DNA of 37,472 bases from DATAWZ01 sp036266975 (GTDB lineage: Bacteria; Actinomycetota; Thermoleophilia; Solirubrobacterales; Solirubrobacteraceae), in NCBI GenBank assembly GCA_036266975.1, contig DATAWZ010000073.1:1-37472 (forward strand). The letters are read 5' to 3'. The notes beneath the pieces were generated by a model. The model was not told where the DNA came from, ran no database searches, and saw only the letters and a list, made by a program, of their open reading frames with translations. Below, piece by piece: positions 1-8,028 of this stretch. The translations under genes were made by a program, and so were the position numbers. Position 1 is the first letter of the stretch; every line of letters starts with the position of its first letter.

Positions 1-198
1 CGTGCCGGCGCCAATCTCGAGCGCGCTCGCGAAGCCGGCGTCCAACTCAGCGGCGAGCAGCTTGTGGACCTTTCCAAGGACCTGGGACTGACCGGTCTCG
101 CCGAAGTCGATCCCCCACTTGGCGTCGTAGCTCTCGGCGGCGACGTCGTGGTAGCGGGTGTTGACGTCGCGGATCTCGTGGGCGCTCAGGCTCGGCAC
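1..198 (-). CDS. SAM-dependent methyltransferase, N-terminal part (runs off the window)
   Basis: The first 66 codons of a minus-strand gene are present and the rest lies beyond base 1. Reading from a GTG at 198, the protein has a 'RYHDVAAESYDAKWG' stretch and reaches 'ALEIGAGT' exactly at the window edge. That is motif I (the glycine-rich SAM-binding loop) of class I methyltransferases. An in-frame stop lies four codons upstream of the GTG, so the start cannot be much earlier. The gene is divergent from the methyltransferase gene at 247, with 48 bases between the starts. The substrate cannot be told from this fragment. No other window feature covers this coding strand. Confidence 0.72.
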   Translation of the reverse strand, partial: MPSLSAHEIRDVNTRYHDVAAESYDAKWGIDFGETGQSQVLGKVHKLLAAELDAGFASALEIGAGT

Positions 199-232
199 CG
201 GCCCACTCTAGTGGCCCCAGTGGGTGGCCTGC

Positions 233-238
233 GATACT
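233..238 (+). promoter_or_regulatory. -10-like hexamer for a leaderless transcript
   Basis: GATACT lies 8 bases before the GTG at 247, so transcription would begin at or within a base or two of the start codon. No convincing -35 is visible and no Shine-Dalgarno fits. Leaderless messages are common in actinobacteria. The site supports choosing GTG 247 as the start. Confidence 0.4.
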
Positions 239-246
239 CGCGCGCC

Positions 247-1014
247 GTGTCCGGGCCCTTGTATGTGCAGCGCGACCAGCCTCCCGGCGTCCCGCCGCTG
301 CAGCTCACCGGCGAGCGCACGCTCCCGGACGTGCCCCAGGAGAACTACTGGTTTCAGCGCCACCTGGCCGTCTACGAGTGGATCGCGCCGCAGCTCGGCG
401 GCCGGCGGGTGATCGACATGGCCTGCGGCGAGGGCTACGGCACCGCGGTGCTCGCCCGCCACGCCGCGGCGGCCACCGGCGTGGACGCCAACCCCGAGGC
501 GCACGAGCACGCGCGGCTGCGCTACGTGGCGCCGCGGCTGCGCTTCGTGCGCGACATGATCCAGACCTTCGCCGAGCCCGCCGACGCCGTCGTCTTCCTG
601 CAGACGATCGAGCACGTGCCCGACCCCGACCCCCTGCTCGACCACCTCGCCGCGATCGCCCCGGTGGCCTACATCTCCACGCCCAACGTGCTCACGCTCG
701 CCCCGCCGGGCGCCGAGCGCTCGGACAATCCCTGGCACATCCACGAGTACCGCGCGGACGAGTTCCGGGCGCTGTGCGAGGCGCACTACGGCGAGGTGCG
801 GCTGTTCGGGCTCTTCCACGCCGGCCGGCTGCGCGCGCACGCGCTCGCGCTGCGGCTCGGCTGGGACCGCGTGCACCGCTCGCTCGGACTCACGCGTGCC
901 TTCTACGACCGCTTCGTCCCGGCCATCGGCGGGCACGACTTCGCGTTGCGTGAGGAGCCGGGCCCGGCCGCGCTGGACCGGGCCCTTGACCTCCTGGCCG
1001 TCTGCCGTCGGTGA
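247..1014 (+). CDS. class I SAM-dependent methyltransferase (possibly glucan/sugar O-methyltransferase)
   Basis: The 255-residue protein has the Rossmann SAM-binding loop 'VIDMACGEGYGTAVLA' at about residues 54-69 and the acidic ribose-binding 'GVDANPEA'. A later 'LQTIEHVPDPD' fits motifs II/III. The coding frame is open further upstream, but that sequence overlaps the divergent gene and is not protein-like. GTG 247 has a -10-like box 8 bases before it. The stop overlaps the next gene's GTG by four bases (GTGA), so the two are translationally coupled. The partner is a GH57 branching enzyme. In mycobacteria a similar pair (Rv3030-Rv3031, from memory) belongs to the 6-O-methylglucose polysaccharide cluster, so methylation of a glucan is a reasonable inference. 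Sugar specificity is not shown by the sequence. Confidence 0.78.
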   Translation: MSGPLYVQRDQPPGVPPLQLTGERTLPDVPQENYWFQRHLAVYEWIAPQLGGRRVIDMACGEGYGTAVLARHAAAATGVDANPEAHEHARLRYVAPRLRFVRDMIQTFAEPADAVVFLQTIEHVPDPDPLLDHLAAIAPVAYISTPNVLTLAPPGAERSDNPWHIHEYRADEFRALCEAHYGEVRLFGLFHAGRLRAHALALRLGWDRVHRSLGLTRAFYDRFVPAIGGHDFALREEPGPAALDRALDLLAVCRR

Positions 1015-2408
1015 GCGCGGCCATGACGGGCGAGGGACGCGTTGTCATCGTGCTGCACACCCACATGCCCTACGTCGAGGGCTTCGGCACCTGGCCGTTC
1101 GGCGAAGAGTGGCTGTGGGAGGCGGTGGCGAGCTCCTACCTGCCGCTGCTCGAGCTGCTCGACGACGGCGCGCCGATCACGCTGTCGCTCACGCCGGTGC
1201 TGGGCGACCAGCTCGCCGCGCCGGGGCTGCTGCACCGGTTCCAGGTCTTCGTCGAGGAGATCCGCGACGAGACCCACGCGCGCGACGTCGCCTCGCTGAG
1301 CAAGCGCGGCGAGACGGCGCTGGCCGAGGAGGTGCGCCGCGCGGCCGGGGACTACCGCTGGGCGCTGGAGCGGCTGCAGGCGCTGCGCGGGGATCTGCTC
1401 GGCGCGCTCGCCGGCCACGCGCGCTGGACCTCGGCGGCGACCCATGCCGTGCTGCCGCTGCTGGCCAGCGACGCCGGCGTGCGGCTGCAGCTGCGGGCCG
1501 GGATCGACGCGCACCGCGCGCGCAGCGGCGGGTGGGGGGGCGGCCTGTGGCTGCCCGAGTGCGCCTACGCGCCGTGGCTGGATCCGCTGCTCGAGCAGGC
1601 CGGGGTCCACGCGACGTGCGTGGACCTGACCGACCACTTCGGGCTCGGCGACGAGCGCCATCTGCGGCCCTGGCGCGGCCGCGGCGGCCCGCTGTTGGTC
1701 CCGATCGACCGCGCGATCGTCGAGCTGGTCTGGAGCGAGCACGGCTATCCGGCCGACCCCGCCTATCGCGACTACCACGCGCTCAGCGAGCACCACCACC
1801 ACCCGTGGGCCAACGGCGGCGTGCCCTACCAGCACCAGGCGGCGCTCGAGCGGGCGCACGCGCACGCGCGCGACTTCGTGCGCCGGCTGGGCGAGCGCGT
1901 CGCCGACGGCGGGCTGTGCGTGTGCGCGCTGGACACCGAGTTGCTCGGGCACTGGTGGTACGAGGGGCCGACGTGGCTGGGCGCGGTCGTGCGCGAGGCG
2001 AGCGCGGCGGGGCTGGCGCTGGTCACGCTCGACCAGGCCCTCTCAGAACGCGACGCGCAGGACGCGCCCCCGGAGGGCTTTCCGTGCTCGACCTGGGGCG
2101 CCGGGCGCGACCTGTCGACCTGGAGCGGGCCGGCGGTTGCCGACATGGCCTGGGCGGTGCGGGCGGGCGAGCTGCAGGTGCTGCGCGCGGCGCCGAGCGC
2201 CGACGCGGTCGCCGTGCGCGAGCTGCTCGCCGCGCAGTCGAGCGACTGGGCCTTCCTGGTCGCGCGCGACCTCGCCCGGCCCTACGGGCGCGAGCGCCAG
2301 GCCGGCCACCTGGAGCGCCTGCGCCGCGCGCTGGCCGGCGAGGGCGATCCGGACGCGCTGCGGGGCCTGGCCCCCTACGCCGATCCGTCGGCGCTGCTCG
2401 AGCCGTGA
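1011..2408 (+). CDS. glycoside hydrolase family 57, 1,4-alpha-glucan branching enzyme type (DUF1957)
   Basis: This enzyme probably makes alpha-1,6 branches in a cytoplasmic alpha-1,4-glucan. Seen: the GH57 opening 'LHTHMPYVEG' (residues 15-24), the nucleophile segment 'LWLPECAYAP' with Glu183, and the acid/base segment 'DTELLGHWWYEGP' with Asp308. These are the family's two catalytic carboxylates. At 465 residues it is shorter than the roughly 520-540 of characterised GH57 branching enzymes. The C-terminal 'SDWAFLVARD' helical region is present but compact. The GTG start at 1011 overlaps the methyltransferase stop; an internal ATG lies at 1023. The neighbouring methyltransferase points to a modified glucan rather than plain glycogen. 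The stop is 55 bases from the convergent kinase-like gene, and I see no clear terminator between them. Confidence 0.87.
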   Translation: MSAAMTGEGRVVIVLHTHMPYVEGFGTWPFGEEWLWEAVASSYLPLLELLDDGAPITLSLTPVLGDQLAAPGLLHRFQVFVEEIRDETHARDVASLSKRGETALAEEVRRAAGDYRWALERLQALRGDLLGALAGHARWTSAATHAVLPLLASDAGVRLQLRAGIDAHRARSGGWGGGLWLPECAYAPWLDPLLEQAGVHATCVDLTDHFGLGDERHLRPWRGRGGPLLVPIDRAIVELVWSEHGYPADPAYRDYHALSEHHHHPWANGGVPYQHQAALERAHAHARDFVRRLGERVADGGLCVCALDTELLGHWWYEGPTWLGAVVREASAAGLALVTLDQALSERDAQDAPPEGFPCSTWGAGRDLSTWSGPAVADMAWAVRAGELQVLRAAPSADAVAVRELLAAQSSDWAFLVARDLARPYGRERQAGHLERLRRALAGEGDPDALRGLAPYADPSALLEP

Positions 2409-2463
2409 GGATTTTGGGGTCAAGGGCCCGCCGCGCCTGGGTTTGACCGAGCGCTCCGACGCA

Positions 2464-3372
2464 TCAGGTGAAGGCCTGGCACGCCCGAGCGGCGATCGTG
2501 GGCGCGAGCCGCCGTACGTCGGCCACCCGCTCGACCGCGTCGGCCAGTTCGCGCCGCCCGGCGCAGACCGACCAGCACTCGAGCATGATCGGCCGGGCGG
2601 CGATCGCGCCCTCGAGCCGGTCGAGCTCGCCCGGCGTGAGCTCGACGTGGCGGCGATAGCGCGAGACTGCGACGTCGACCAGGCGCAGGCTGCGCGCGCC
2701 GGCGGCCCACAGCAGGAAGCCGAGCGACCACAGCCGCGGGCCGCGGCCGGCGCCGGTCCAGTCGACGATCGCCAGGTGCTCGTCGGGGGTGGGGATCGCG
2801 TTGGCCGGGACGAAGTCCGGATGCACGAAGGCGTGGGGGAGGTCCTCGCAGGCGTCGGCGCGCTGGACCGCGTCGCGCAGCCGGTCCAGCAGCGCGAGCT
2901 CGCCCACGCCCACGTGGCCGGCGGCGTCGTCGAGCAGCGCGGCGGCCGCCGCGATCTCCTCGCGCGGTCCGCCCTCGAAGGAGAGGTGATGCCAGGCGCC
3001 GCCGCGGCGCAGCTGCTTCGCCGGATGGGCGTGGAGCCGCCCGAGCAGCACGCCGAGGATCGCGGCCGGGCGTCCGGGGCGCAGCGGTGCGGCCGGCGGG
3101 ATGAATTCGGTGACCAGGACGCCCTTGCCCTCGTGGGTGGAGACCGGGTCGGGGTGCGCGCAGCGCTCGGCGGGAAAGCCCTCGCGCTCGAGCGCGCGCA
3201 GGATCGCGGCGTCGCCGTGGACGCCCTCGAGCGGGCGACGCTCTGCGAACACCCGCGCGACCCAGCTCGGGCCGTCGCGGCGGTCGACGCGGAACACGTC
3301 CTTCTCGAGCGCGGAGACCGCGGCCACCTCGATGCCGTACTGCGCCGCGAGGTGGGCGGCCAGCGCGGTCAT
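2464..3372 (-). CDS. aminoglycoside/homoserine-kinase-like phosphotransferase (APH fold)
   Basis: The 302-residue protein carries the kinase-like Brenner motif 'HPDFVPANAI' (His184, Asp186, Asn191) followed by 'IVDWTGAG', the Mg-binding aspartate segment. This is the signature of the APH/choline kinase family, which phosphorylates small hydroxyl compounds with ATP or GTP. An N-terminal 'WVARVF' may hold the ATP-binding lysine position as an arginine. The minus-strand frame stays open far upstream, but that extension is a shadow of other genes. The ATG at 3372 overlaps the upstream acyltransferase stop by four bases (ATGA), so the two form an operon. The substrate is unknown, and antibiotic resistance should not be assumed. 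Confidence 0.75.
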   Translation of the reverse strand: MTALAAHLAAQYGIEVAAVSALEKDVFRVDRRDGPSWVARVFAERRPLEGVHGDAAILRALEREGFPAERCAHPDPVSTHEGKGVLVTEFIPPAAPLRPGRPAAILGVLLGRLHAHPAKQLRRGGAWHHLSFEGGPREEIAAAAALLDDAAGHVGVGELALLDRLRDAVQRADACEDLPHAFVHPDFVPANAIPTPDEHLAIVDWTGAGRGPRLWSLGFLLWAAGARSLRLVDVAVSRYRRHVELTPGELDRLEGAIAARPIMLECWSVCAGRRELADAVERVADVRRLAPTIAARACQAFT

Positions 3373-4124
3373 TCCCAGCGCAGCGTCTGCGGCGCGGGGC
3401 GCATGCGCAGCACGCGTGCCGGCACGCCGCCGACGACGGCGTTGGCGGGGACGTCGGCGGCGACGACCGCGTTGGTGCCGATGATCGAGTTCTCCCCCAC
3501 GGTCACGCCGCGCAGGACGCAGGCGCCGTAGCCCATCCACACGTTGTGGCCGACGTGGACCGGGCGCTTGTAGATCCCCTGCTCGCGGATCGGCCGCTCG
3601 ACGTCGACGACCCCGTGGTCGAAGTCGATCAGCATCACGCGGTCGGCGACGATGCACTCGCGTCCGATCCGCACCTCCTTGAACGCCGAGATCGTGCACT
3701 CCTGGCCGATCACGGTCTTGGCGCCGACGTGGACCTCGCCCTCGTGCACGCGGACCTTGGTCCCGTGGCCGAGCCACGACCAGCGCCCGAGCACGAGCCG
3801 GGCGTCGCGGCCGATCTGCAGCTTCGTGCCCGGGCAGATGAACGCGAGCCCGTCGGTCTGCAGCCGCCCGCGGAAGCGCAGCTTCAGGTAGGCCAGCCGG
3901 AGCAGCAGGCGCGCGTAGCCCAGGGTGAGCATCCGGTGCGCGGCCATGAAGCGCAACAGGGCGAGCGGTCCGCCGGTGAGCGGCGGCGGCTCGCCGCGCA
4001 GGTAGGTGGGCGCGAGCGCAGGCGGGGCGAGGGGCGCGCCGAGCGACGCGTCCGGCTCGAGCTCGGCGGGGAGCGCGCTCGGCGGCTGCACGGGCCAGGA
4101 TGGTAGGGCGTTTGCTGCGATCAT
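3369..4124 (-). CDS. left-handed beta-helix (hexapeptide-repeat) acyltransferase, WbbJ/maltose-acetyltransferase type
   Basis: The 251-residue protein has hexapeptide repeats from about residue 95 to 235: 'LQIGRDARLVLG', 'VHVGAKTVIGQ', 'VRIGRECIVAD', 'VHVGHNVWMG', 'VTVGENSIIG'. It ends in the standard 'ADVPANAVVGGVPARVLR' cap. 'DFDHG' corresponds to the loop holding the catalytic histidine in this superfamily. The family transfers acetyl or other acyl groups from CoA to sugars or glycolipids, usually in the cytoplasm. The first ~75 residues are Pro/Ala-rich, and 'LLLRLAYLKLRFRG' may be an amphipathic membrane-binding helix. The start is uncertain: ATG 4124 is only 10 bases from the divergent GTPase, and an internal ATG at 'MAAHRMLTL' is possible. 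Confidence 0.8.
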   Translation of the reverse strand: MIAANALPSWPVQPPSALPAELEPDASLGAPLAPPALAPTYLRGEPPPLTGGPLALLRFMAAHRMLTLGYARLLLRLAYLKLRFRGRLQTDGLAFICPGTKLQIGRDARLVLGRWSWLGHGTKVRVHEGEVHVGAKTVIGQECTISAFKEVRIGRECIVADRVMLIDFDHGVVDVERPIREQGIYKRPVHVGHNVWMGYGACVLRGVTVGENSIIGTNAVVAADVPANAVVGGVPARVLRMRPAPQTLRWE

Positions 4125-4134
4125 TCCCGACCGC

Positions 4135-5091
4135 GTGAACCACGACGCTGCCCCCGCTTCCCTCGCCGAGCGACTGCTCGCCGGCGATCGCCGTGCCCTC
4201 GCGCGCGGGATCTCGCTCGTCGAGGACGATCGGCCCGAGGGCTGGGAGCTCGTGCGCGAGGTCTATCCGCACACCGGCAAGGCCGCCGTGTACGGGTTCA
4301 CCGGGCCGCCCGGCGTCGGCAAGTCCACGCTGATGGGCGCGCTGACCAAAGCGCGCCGCGAGGCGGGCCGGACGGTCGGCGTGCTGTCGATCGACCCCTC
4401 CTCGCCGTTCACCCACGGCGCGCTGCTCGGCGATCGCATCCGCCTGTCCGACCACTTCCTGGACCCGGGCGTGTTCATCCGCTCGATGGCCAACCGCGGC
4501 GCGCTCGGCGGGCTCTCCGAGGCGGCGCTGCAGGCCGCGCTGCTGATCGACGCCGCCGGCCGCGACGATGTCTTCGTCGAGACGGTCGGCGTCGGCCAGG
4601 CCGAGGTCGACATCATCGACCACGCCGACACCGTCGTGCTCGTGCTGATGCCCGGCTCGGGCGACTCGATCCAGGCGCTCAAGGCCGGGGTGATGGAGAT
4701 CCCCGACGTGATGGTGGTCAACAAGGCCGACCACCCGCTCACCGACACGATGATCCGCGAGATCAAGAGCGTGCTCGCGCTCGCGCCGTCGCGGGGCTGG
4801 ACGCCGCCGATCGTCCGCACCGAGGCCGTGCGCGGCGAGGGCATCGACCAGCTCATCGAGAAGCTCGAGGAGCACCGCGCCCACCTGAAGGCGGAGGGCA
4901 CGCTCAACGAGCGCCGCGGCCGGCACCTGCGCGCCGAGGTGCTCGCGCTGGCCACCGCGCGCATGCGCCGCAAGCTCGAGGCCGAGATCGCCGACGACGA
5001 GGCGTTCCGCGCGCTGCTCGACGAGGTGGTGGCCCGGCGGCTGGACCCGGCGAGCGCCGCGGCCAAGCTGCTCGATCGCGCGACGCGCTGA
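4135..5091 (+). CDS. meaB: MeaB/ArgK family GTPase, methylmalonyl-CoA mutase chaperone
   Basis: The G3E-type GTPase protects and reloads adenosylcobalamin in methylmalonyl-CoA mutase. Seen: Walker A 'GPPGVGKST' from residue 57, the family's 'SIDPSSPFTHGALLGDRIRL', 'FVETVGVGQAEVDI' (Walker B/switch region), 'VLMPGSGDSIQALKAG' and the guanine-specificity 'VVNKADH'. At 318 residues it has normal family length. The start is a GTG chosen because the protein resembles the family from here and the longer frame overlaps the divergent acyltransferase. There is no good Shine-Dalgarno; a weak GATCAT box lies 10 bases upstream. A stand-alone B12-binding mutase subunit at 10.1 kb is the likely functional partner. 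The large mutase subunit is not in the window. Confidence 0.88.
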   Translation: MNHDAAPASLAERLLAGDRRALARGISLVEDDRPEGWELVREVYPHTGKAAVYGFTGPPGVGKSTLMGALTKARREAGRTVGVLSIDPSSPFTHGALLGDRIRLSDHFLDPGVFIRSMANRGALGGLSEAALQAALLIDAAGRDDVFVETVGVGQAEVDIIDHADTVVLVLMPGSGDSIQALKAGVMEIPDVMVVNKADHPLTDTMIREIKSVLALAPSRGWTPPIVRTEAVRGEGIDQLIEKLEEHRAHLKAEGTLNERRGRHLRAEVLALATARMRRKLEAEIADDEAFRALLDEVVARRLDPASAAAKLLDRATR

Positions 5092-5104
5092 GCGGGCCGC
5101 GCGC

Positions 5105-5905
5105 ATGCCGATGTGGCGCACCCGCTTCGCCCTGGACCTGATCGCGCGGCCGCGCGCCATCGCCTACGGCGAGCACCGCTGGCAGCGCGCGGACCTGCAC
5201 CTGCCCCGGGGTGACGGGCCGCACCCGGTCATCGTCACCATCCACGGCGGCGGCTGGGGCCCGCGCTACTCCAAGGTCCTGATGAAGGGCCTGGCCGGCG
5301 ACCTGCGGCGGCGCGGATACGCGGTCTGGAACGTCGAGTACCGGCGACTGGGCGGCAAGGGCGGCGGCGTCCCGGCCACGCTCGAGGACGTCACCGCCGC
5401 GATCGACCACCTGGCCACGCTCGACGCGCCCCTCGATCTGGACCACGTCATCGCGATCGGCCACTCCGCCGGCGGGCACCTGGCGACCTGGGCCGCGGGG
5501 CGCGGGAACCTGCGCCGCGGCGCGCCCGGCCACCGCCCACGGGTGCCGCTCACCGGCGTGGTCTCCCAGGCCGGCGTGGTCGACCTGACCAGCAGCGCCA
5601 AGGCCGGCGGCGTGGCGCACGACTTCGTCGGCGGTTCGCCCGAGGAGCACCCCGACCGCTACAAGATCGCCGACCCGATCCGCCTGCTGCCCTTCCGCAT
5701 CCCCACGCTGCTCGTGCACGGCGAGGCCGACGACGTCGTTCCCCTCAAGCGCAGCCGCGACTTCGTCACCAAGGCCCGCCAGGCCGGCGACGAGGTCGAG
5801 CTGATCGAGCTCGACGGACGTGCGGGCCGCCACCAGGCGCACATCAACCCCGCGGGCCGCTCGTGGGCGGCCGTGACCGAATGGCTGGCGCGCCAGCGCG
5901 AATGA
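5105..5905 (+). CDS. alpha/beta hydrolase, carboxylesterase/lipase-like (BD-FAE/HSL type)
   Basis: The 266-residue protein shows the oxyanion-hole 'HGGGWG' near residue 47, the nucleophile elbow 'GHSAGGHLA' with Ser121, the acid segment 'LVHGEADDVVPL' and a C-terminal His in 'GRHQAHINP'. This is a complete serine-hydrolase triad. It resembles acyl-peptide or kynurenine-formamidase-like esterases, so an ester- or amide-cleaving role is likely. No signal peptide is visible, so it is probably cytoplasmic. The ATG at 5105 lies 13 bases after the meaB stop, suggesting one transcript. It ends 4 bases before the stop of the opposing pseudogene. Confidence 0.8.
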   Translation: MPMWRTRFALDLIARPRAIAYGEHRWQRADLHLPRGDGPHPVIVTIHGGGWGPRYSKVLMKGLAGDLRRRGYAVWNVEYRRLGGKGGGVPATLEDVTAAIDHLATLDAPLDLDHVIAIGHSAGGHLATWAAGRGNLRRGAPGHRPRVPLTGVVSQAGVVDLTSSAKAGGVAHDFVGGSPEEHPDRYKIADPIRLLPFRIPTLLVHGEADDVVPLKRSRDFVTKARQAGDEVELIELDGRAGRHQAHINPAGRSWAAVTEWLARQRE

Positions 5906-5909
5906 CGCG

Positions 5910-6421
5910 TCAGGTGCGGGGAGGCGTCTGGAAGAGCCCCAGGAAGCCGCCCGTCTCCGCGCACGTCGCCTTCTGGCTCGTCGTCCCGGTCTGACCGGCG
6001 CGGTTGGTGACCGTGAGCGCGACCGTGTCCGATCCCGCGCCCGAGTGGGTGTCGCTGAACGTCGCGGCCGTGCCCGTCGTCCGGTTGCCACCGTCCCAGG
6101 CGTGCCCGCTGATCGTCCCCGCGCTGTCGGTCGACGTCCAGGTGGACGTGCAGGTCGCCTTCGAGCCGCCGGTCTTGAAGCTCGCGACCGGCGGCGCCGT
6201 GCCGGCGCGATCTGCGCCTGGGCCGAGAACGGCCCGACGCTGACACCGGTGAGGACGGCCTCGTAGTCGTACGGGCCGCTGCCGGTGGCCGAGGCGTCGG
6301 TGGCGGTCAGCGGTTGGCCGGCCGCGACGGTCGCGATCTCCCTGTTCTCGGCCCCCGAGGCCGCCCCTTCCCAGACGACGTCGGCGCGCCGGGCGTGTGC
6401 GACCAGCTCCCCGGCCCAGGC
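5910..6421 (-). pseudogene. remnant of a secreted PKD/Ig-like domain protein, 5'-truncated and frameshifted
   Basis: Two minus-strand reading frames join into one protein-like sequence. The upstream frame (about 6421 to 6190) reads 'ENREIATVAAGQPLTATD...YDYEAVLTGVSVGPFSAQAQIAPA' with strong G/C third positions. The other frame (about 6200 to 5910) reads 'PPVASFKTGGSKATCTSTW', 'GHAWDGGNRTTG', 'ATFSDTHSGAGSDTVALTV', as in PKD domains, and ends in a TGA at 5912-5910. One missing base near 6195-6200 would join them as 'IAPATAPPVASF'. No ATG, GTG or TTG occurs in the upstream frame, which begins right after the aminopeptidase stop. The gene therefore looks cut off at its 5' end. A sequencing error could explain the shift but not the missing start. 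Confidence 0.6.
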
Positions 6422-6423
6422 TT

Positions 6424-7869
6424 TTAGGCCAGCGTGCGCGCGAGCTGCACGAGCAGCCGCACGCCGAAGCCCGAGCCGCCCTTGGCCGCGTAGGGGCGCT
6501 TCATGCCCCAGGCCGTGCCGGCGATGTCGAGGTGCACCCACGGGGTGTCCTCGGCGAAGCGATGCAGGAACTCCGCGGCGACGATCGAGCCGGCCAGCCG
6601 ATCCTCGGGGGCGTTGTTCAGGTCGCCGTACTGGCCCTTGACGGCGTCGGCGTACTCGCTGTGCAGCGGCAGGCGCCAGGTGATCTCGCCCGTGGTCTCG
6701 CCCGCCGCGGTGACCTGCGCGGCCCAGTCATCGTCGTTGCTCATCAGGCCGGCGTGGGTGTGGCCGAGCGTGACCAGGATCGCGCCGGTCAGAGTGGCCA
6801 GGTCGACGAGCCGTTCGGCGCCGAGCGCGCGCGCGTGGACCAGGCAGTCAGCGAGCACCAGGCGCCCCTCGGCGTCGGTGTTGTTGACCTCGATCGTCAC
6901 GCCGTTGGAGGCGCGGACGATGTCGCCGGGCTTGACCGCGTGCCCGGAGGGCATGTTCTCGGTCGCGCCGACCACGGCGACGATCGAGACCGGCAGCGCC
7001 AGGCGGGCGATCGCGCCGACGGCCTCGACGACCGTCGCGCCGCCGGACATGTCGAACTTCATCTCGGACATCTTCAGGCCGGGCTTCAGCGAGATTCCGC
7101 CGGTGTCGAACGTCACCGCCTTGCCGACCAGGCCGAGCACCGGACCGCTCGCGCCTGGCCCGTGGTAGCGCATGGTGATCAGCGCCGGCTCCTCGTCGCT
7201 GCCCTGGGCGACCGCGGCGAACGACCCCATCTTGCGGGCGAGCAGGCCGTCGCGGCCCTCGACCTCGACGGTGAGCCCGTCGATCTCGTCGGCGAGCGCG
7301 CGCGCCCGTGTGGCGAGCGCGGCCGGCGTCATGTCGTTGGACGGCGTGTTCTGCAGGTCGCGTGCCGCGCACACCGCCTCGGAGACGATCCGGGCCCGCT
7401 CGACCGCCTCGCTCAGGTCGTCGTGGCCGCTGACCAGCAGCCGCTCGAGCTGCGGCGGCGGCGGGGAGTCCTCGTCCTGCGCGTGGTAGCGCTCGAAGCG
7501 GTAGGCGGCGAGCAGCGTGCCCTCGACCAGCGCCTCGGCGATCTCGGGCCCGACGTGGTGGGGCAGCTCCCAGCACAGCGCCGTGGCGCCGAGCTCGGCG
7601 ATGCGCCCCTGCGCCACGGCGGCGGCGGCGCGGGCAGTCTCGGCGGTGAACTTCTCGCGCGAGCCCATCCCGACCAGCAGCCAGCGCTTGCCGCCGGCGT
7701 GCGCGAGCGCGAGCGCGCGCGGCTTGGTGCGGGCCTCGCCGCTGTCGAGCAGCGACTGCAGCGCCTTGCCGGGAGTGTCGTGGGCGATCTCCTCGCCATC
7801 GAACACCGCGACGGCGACGGTGTCGACGTCGGTGTCGGCGGGGAGCGAGGTGGTGGCTGCGACCTGCAC
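6424..7869 (-). CDS. pepA: leucyl aminopeptidase (M17 family)
   Basis: This is a cytosolic metallo-exopeptidase removing N-terminal residues from peptides. Seen in order: an N-terminal macro-like domain (about residues 1-150), 'AARDLQNTPSNDMTP', the catalytic lysine segment 'LVGKAVTFDTGGISLKP', 'MKFDMSGGATV', the M17 signature 'NTDAEGRL' and the C-terminal 'HLDIAGTAW'. Length is 481 residues from GTG 7869, as usual for M17. I chose that start because 'VQVAATTSLPAD' looks like the family N-terminus. ATGs at 7962 and 7956 would add about 30 Arg/Pro-rich residues and cannot be excluded. The gene is divergent from the thiolase, and its stop abuts the PKD remnant. Confidence 0.9.
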   Translation of the reverse strand: MQVAATTSLPADTDVDTVAVAVFDGEEIAHDTPGKALQSLLDSGEARTKPRALALAHAGGKRWLLVGMGSREKFTAETARAAAAVAQGRIAELGATALCWELPHHVGPEIAEALVEGTLLAAYRFERYHAQDEDSPPPPQLERLLVSGHDDLSEAVERARIVSEAVCAARDLQNTPSNDMTPAALATRARALADEIDGLTVEVEGRDGLLARKMGSFAAVAQGSDEEPALITMRYHGPGASGPVLGLVGKAVTFDTGGISLKPGLKMSEMKFDMSGGATVVEAVGAIARLALPVSIVAVVGATENMPSGHAVKPGDIVRASNGVTIEVNNTDAEGRLVLADCLVHARALGAERLVDLATLTGAILVTLGHTHAGLMSNDDDWAAQVTAAGETTGEITWRLPLHSEYADAVKGQYGDLNNAPEDRLAGSIVAAEFLHRFAEDTPWVHLDIAGTAWGMKRPYAAKGGSGFGVRLLVQLARTLA

Positions 7870-7983
7870 CAAGCGGCGAGCATAGAGGGTGGCGCGGCCG
7901 GCCGCGGGTCGGCGAGCCGGGCCGGCGGGAGGTCGGCGTGCCGGGCGCTCTCCCATTTCCATAGCCGTCCGCGACGCTCGGGC

Positions 7984-7989
7984 TACCAT
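7984..7989 (+). promoter_or_regulatory. possible -10 box of the thiolase gene
   Basis: TACCAT lies 39 bases before the thiolase ATG, placing transcription start near 7996 with a short leader containing the AAGGAG ribosome site (8012-8017). No clear -35 is seen. The 159-base pepA-thiolase gap must hold both divergent promoters. Confidence 0.35.
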
Positions 7990-8028
7990 TGCCCCGTCCA
8001 CCACCGTCGCCAAGGAGACCGTCCCCCG

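Noticed and set aside
2409..2463. Terminator between the convergent GH57 and phosphotransferase genes
   Set aside because: No stable hairpin followed by a T tract is visible.
2464..5160. Very long minus-strand open frame reaching through meaB
   Set aside because: Only the 2464-3372 part is protein-like; the rest is an Arg/Ala/His-rich shadow in GC-rich DNA.
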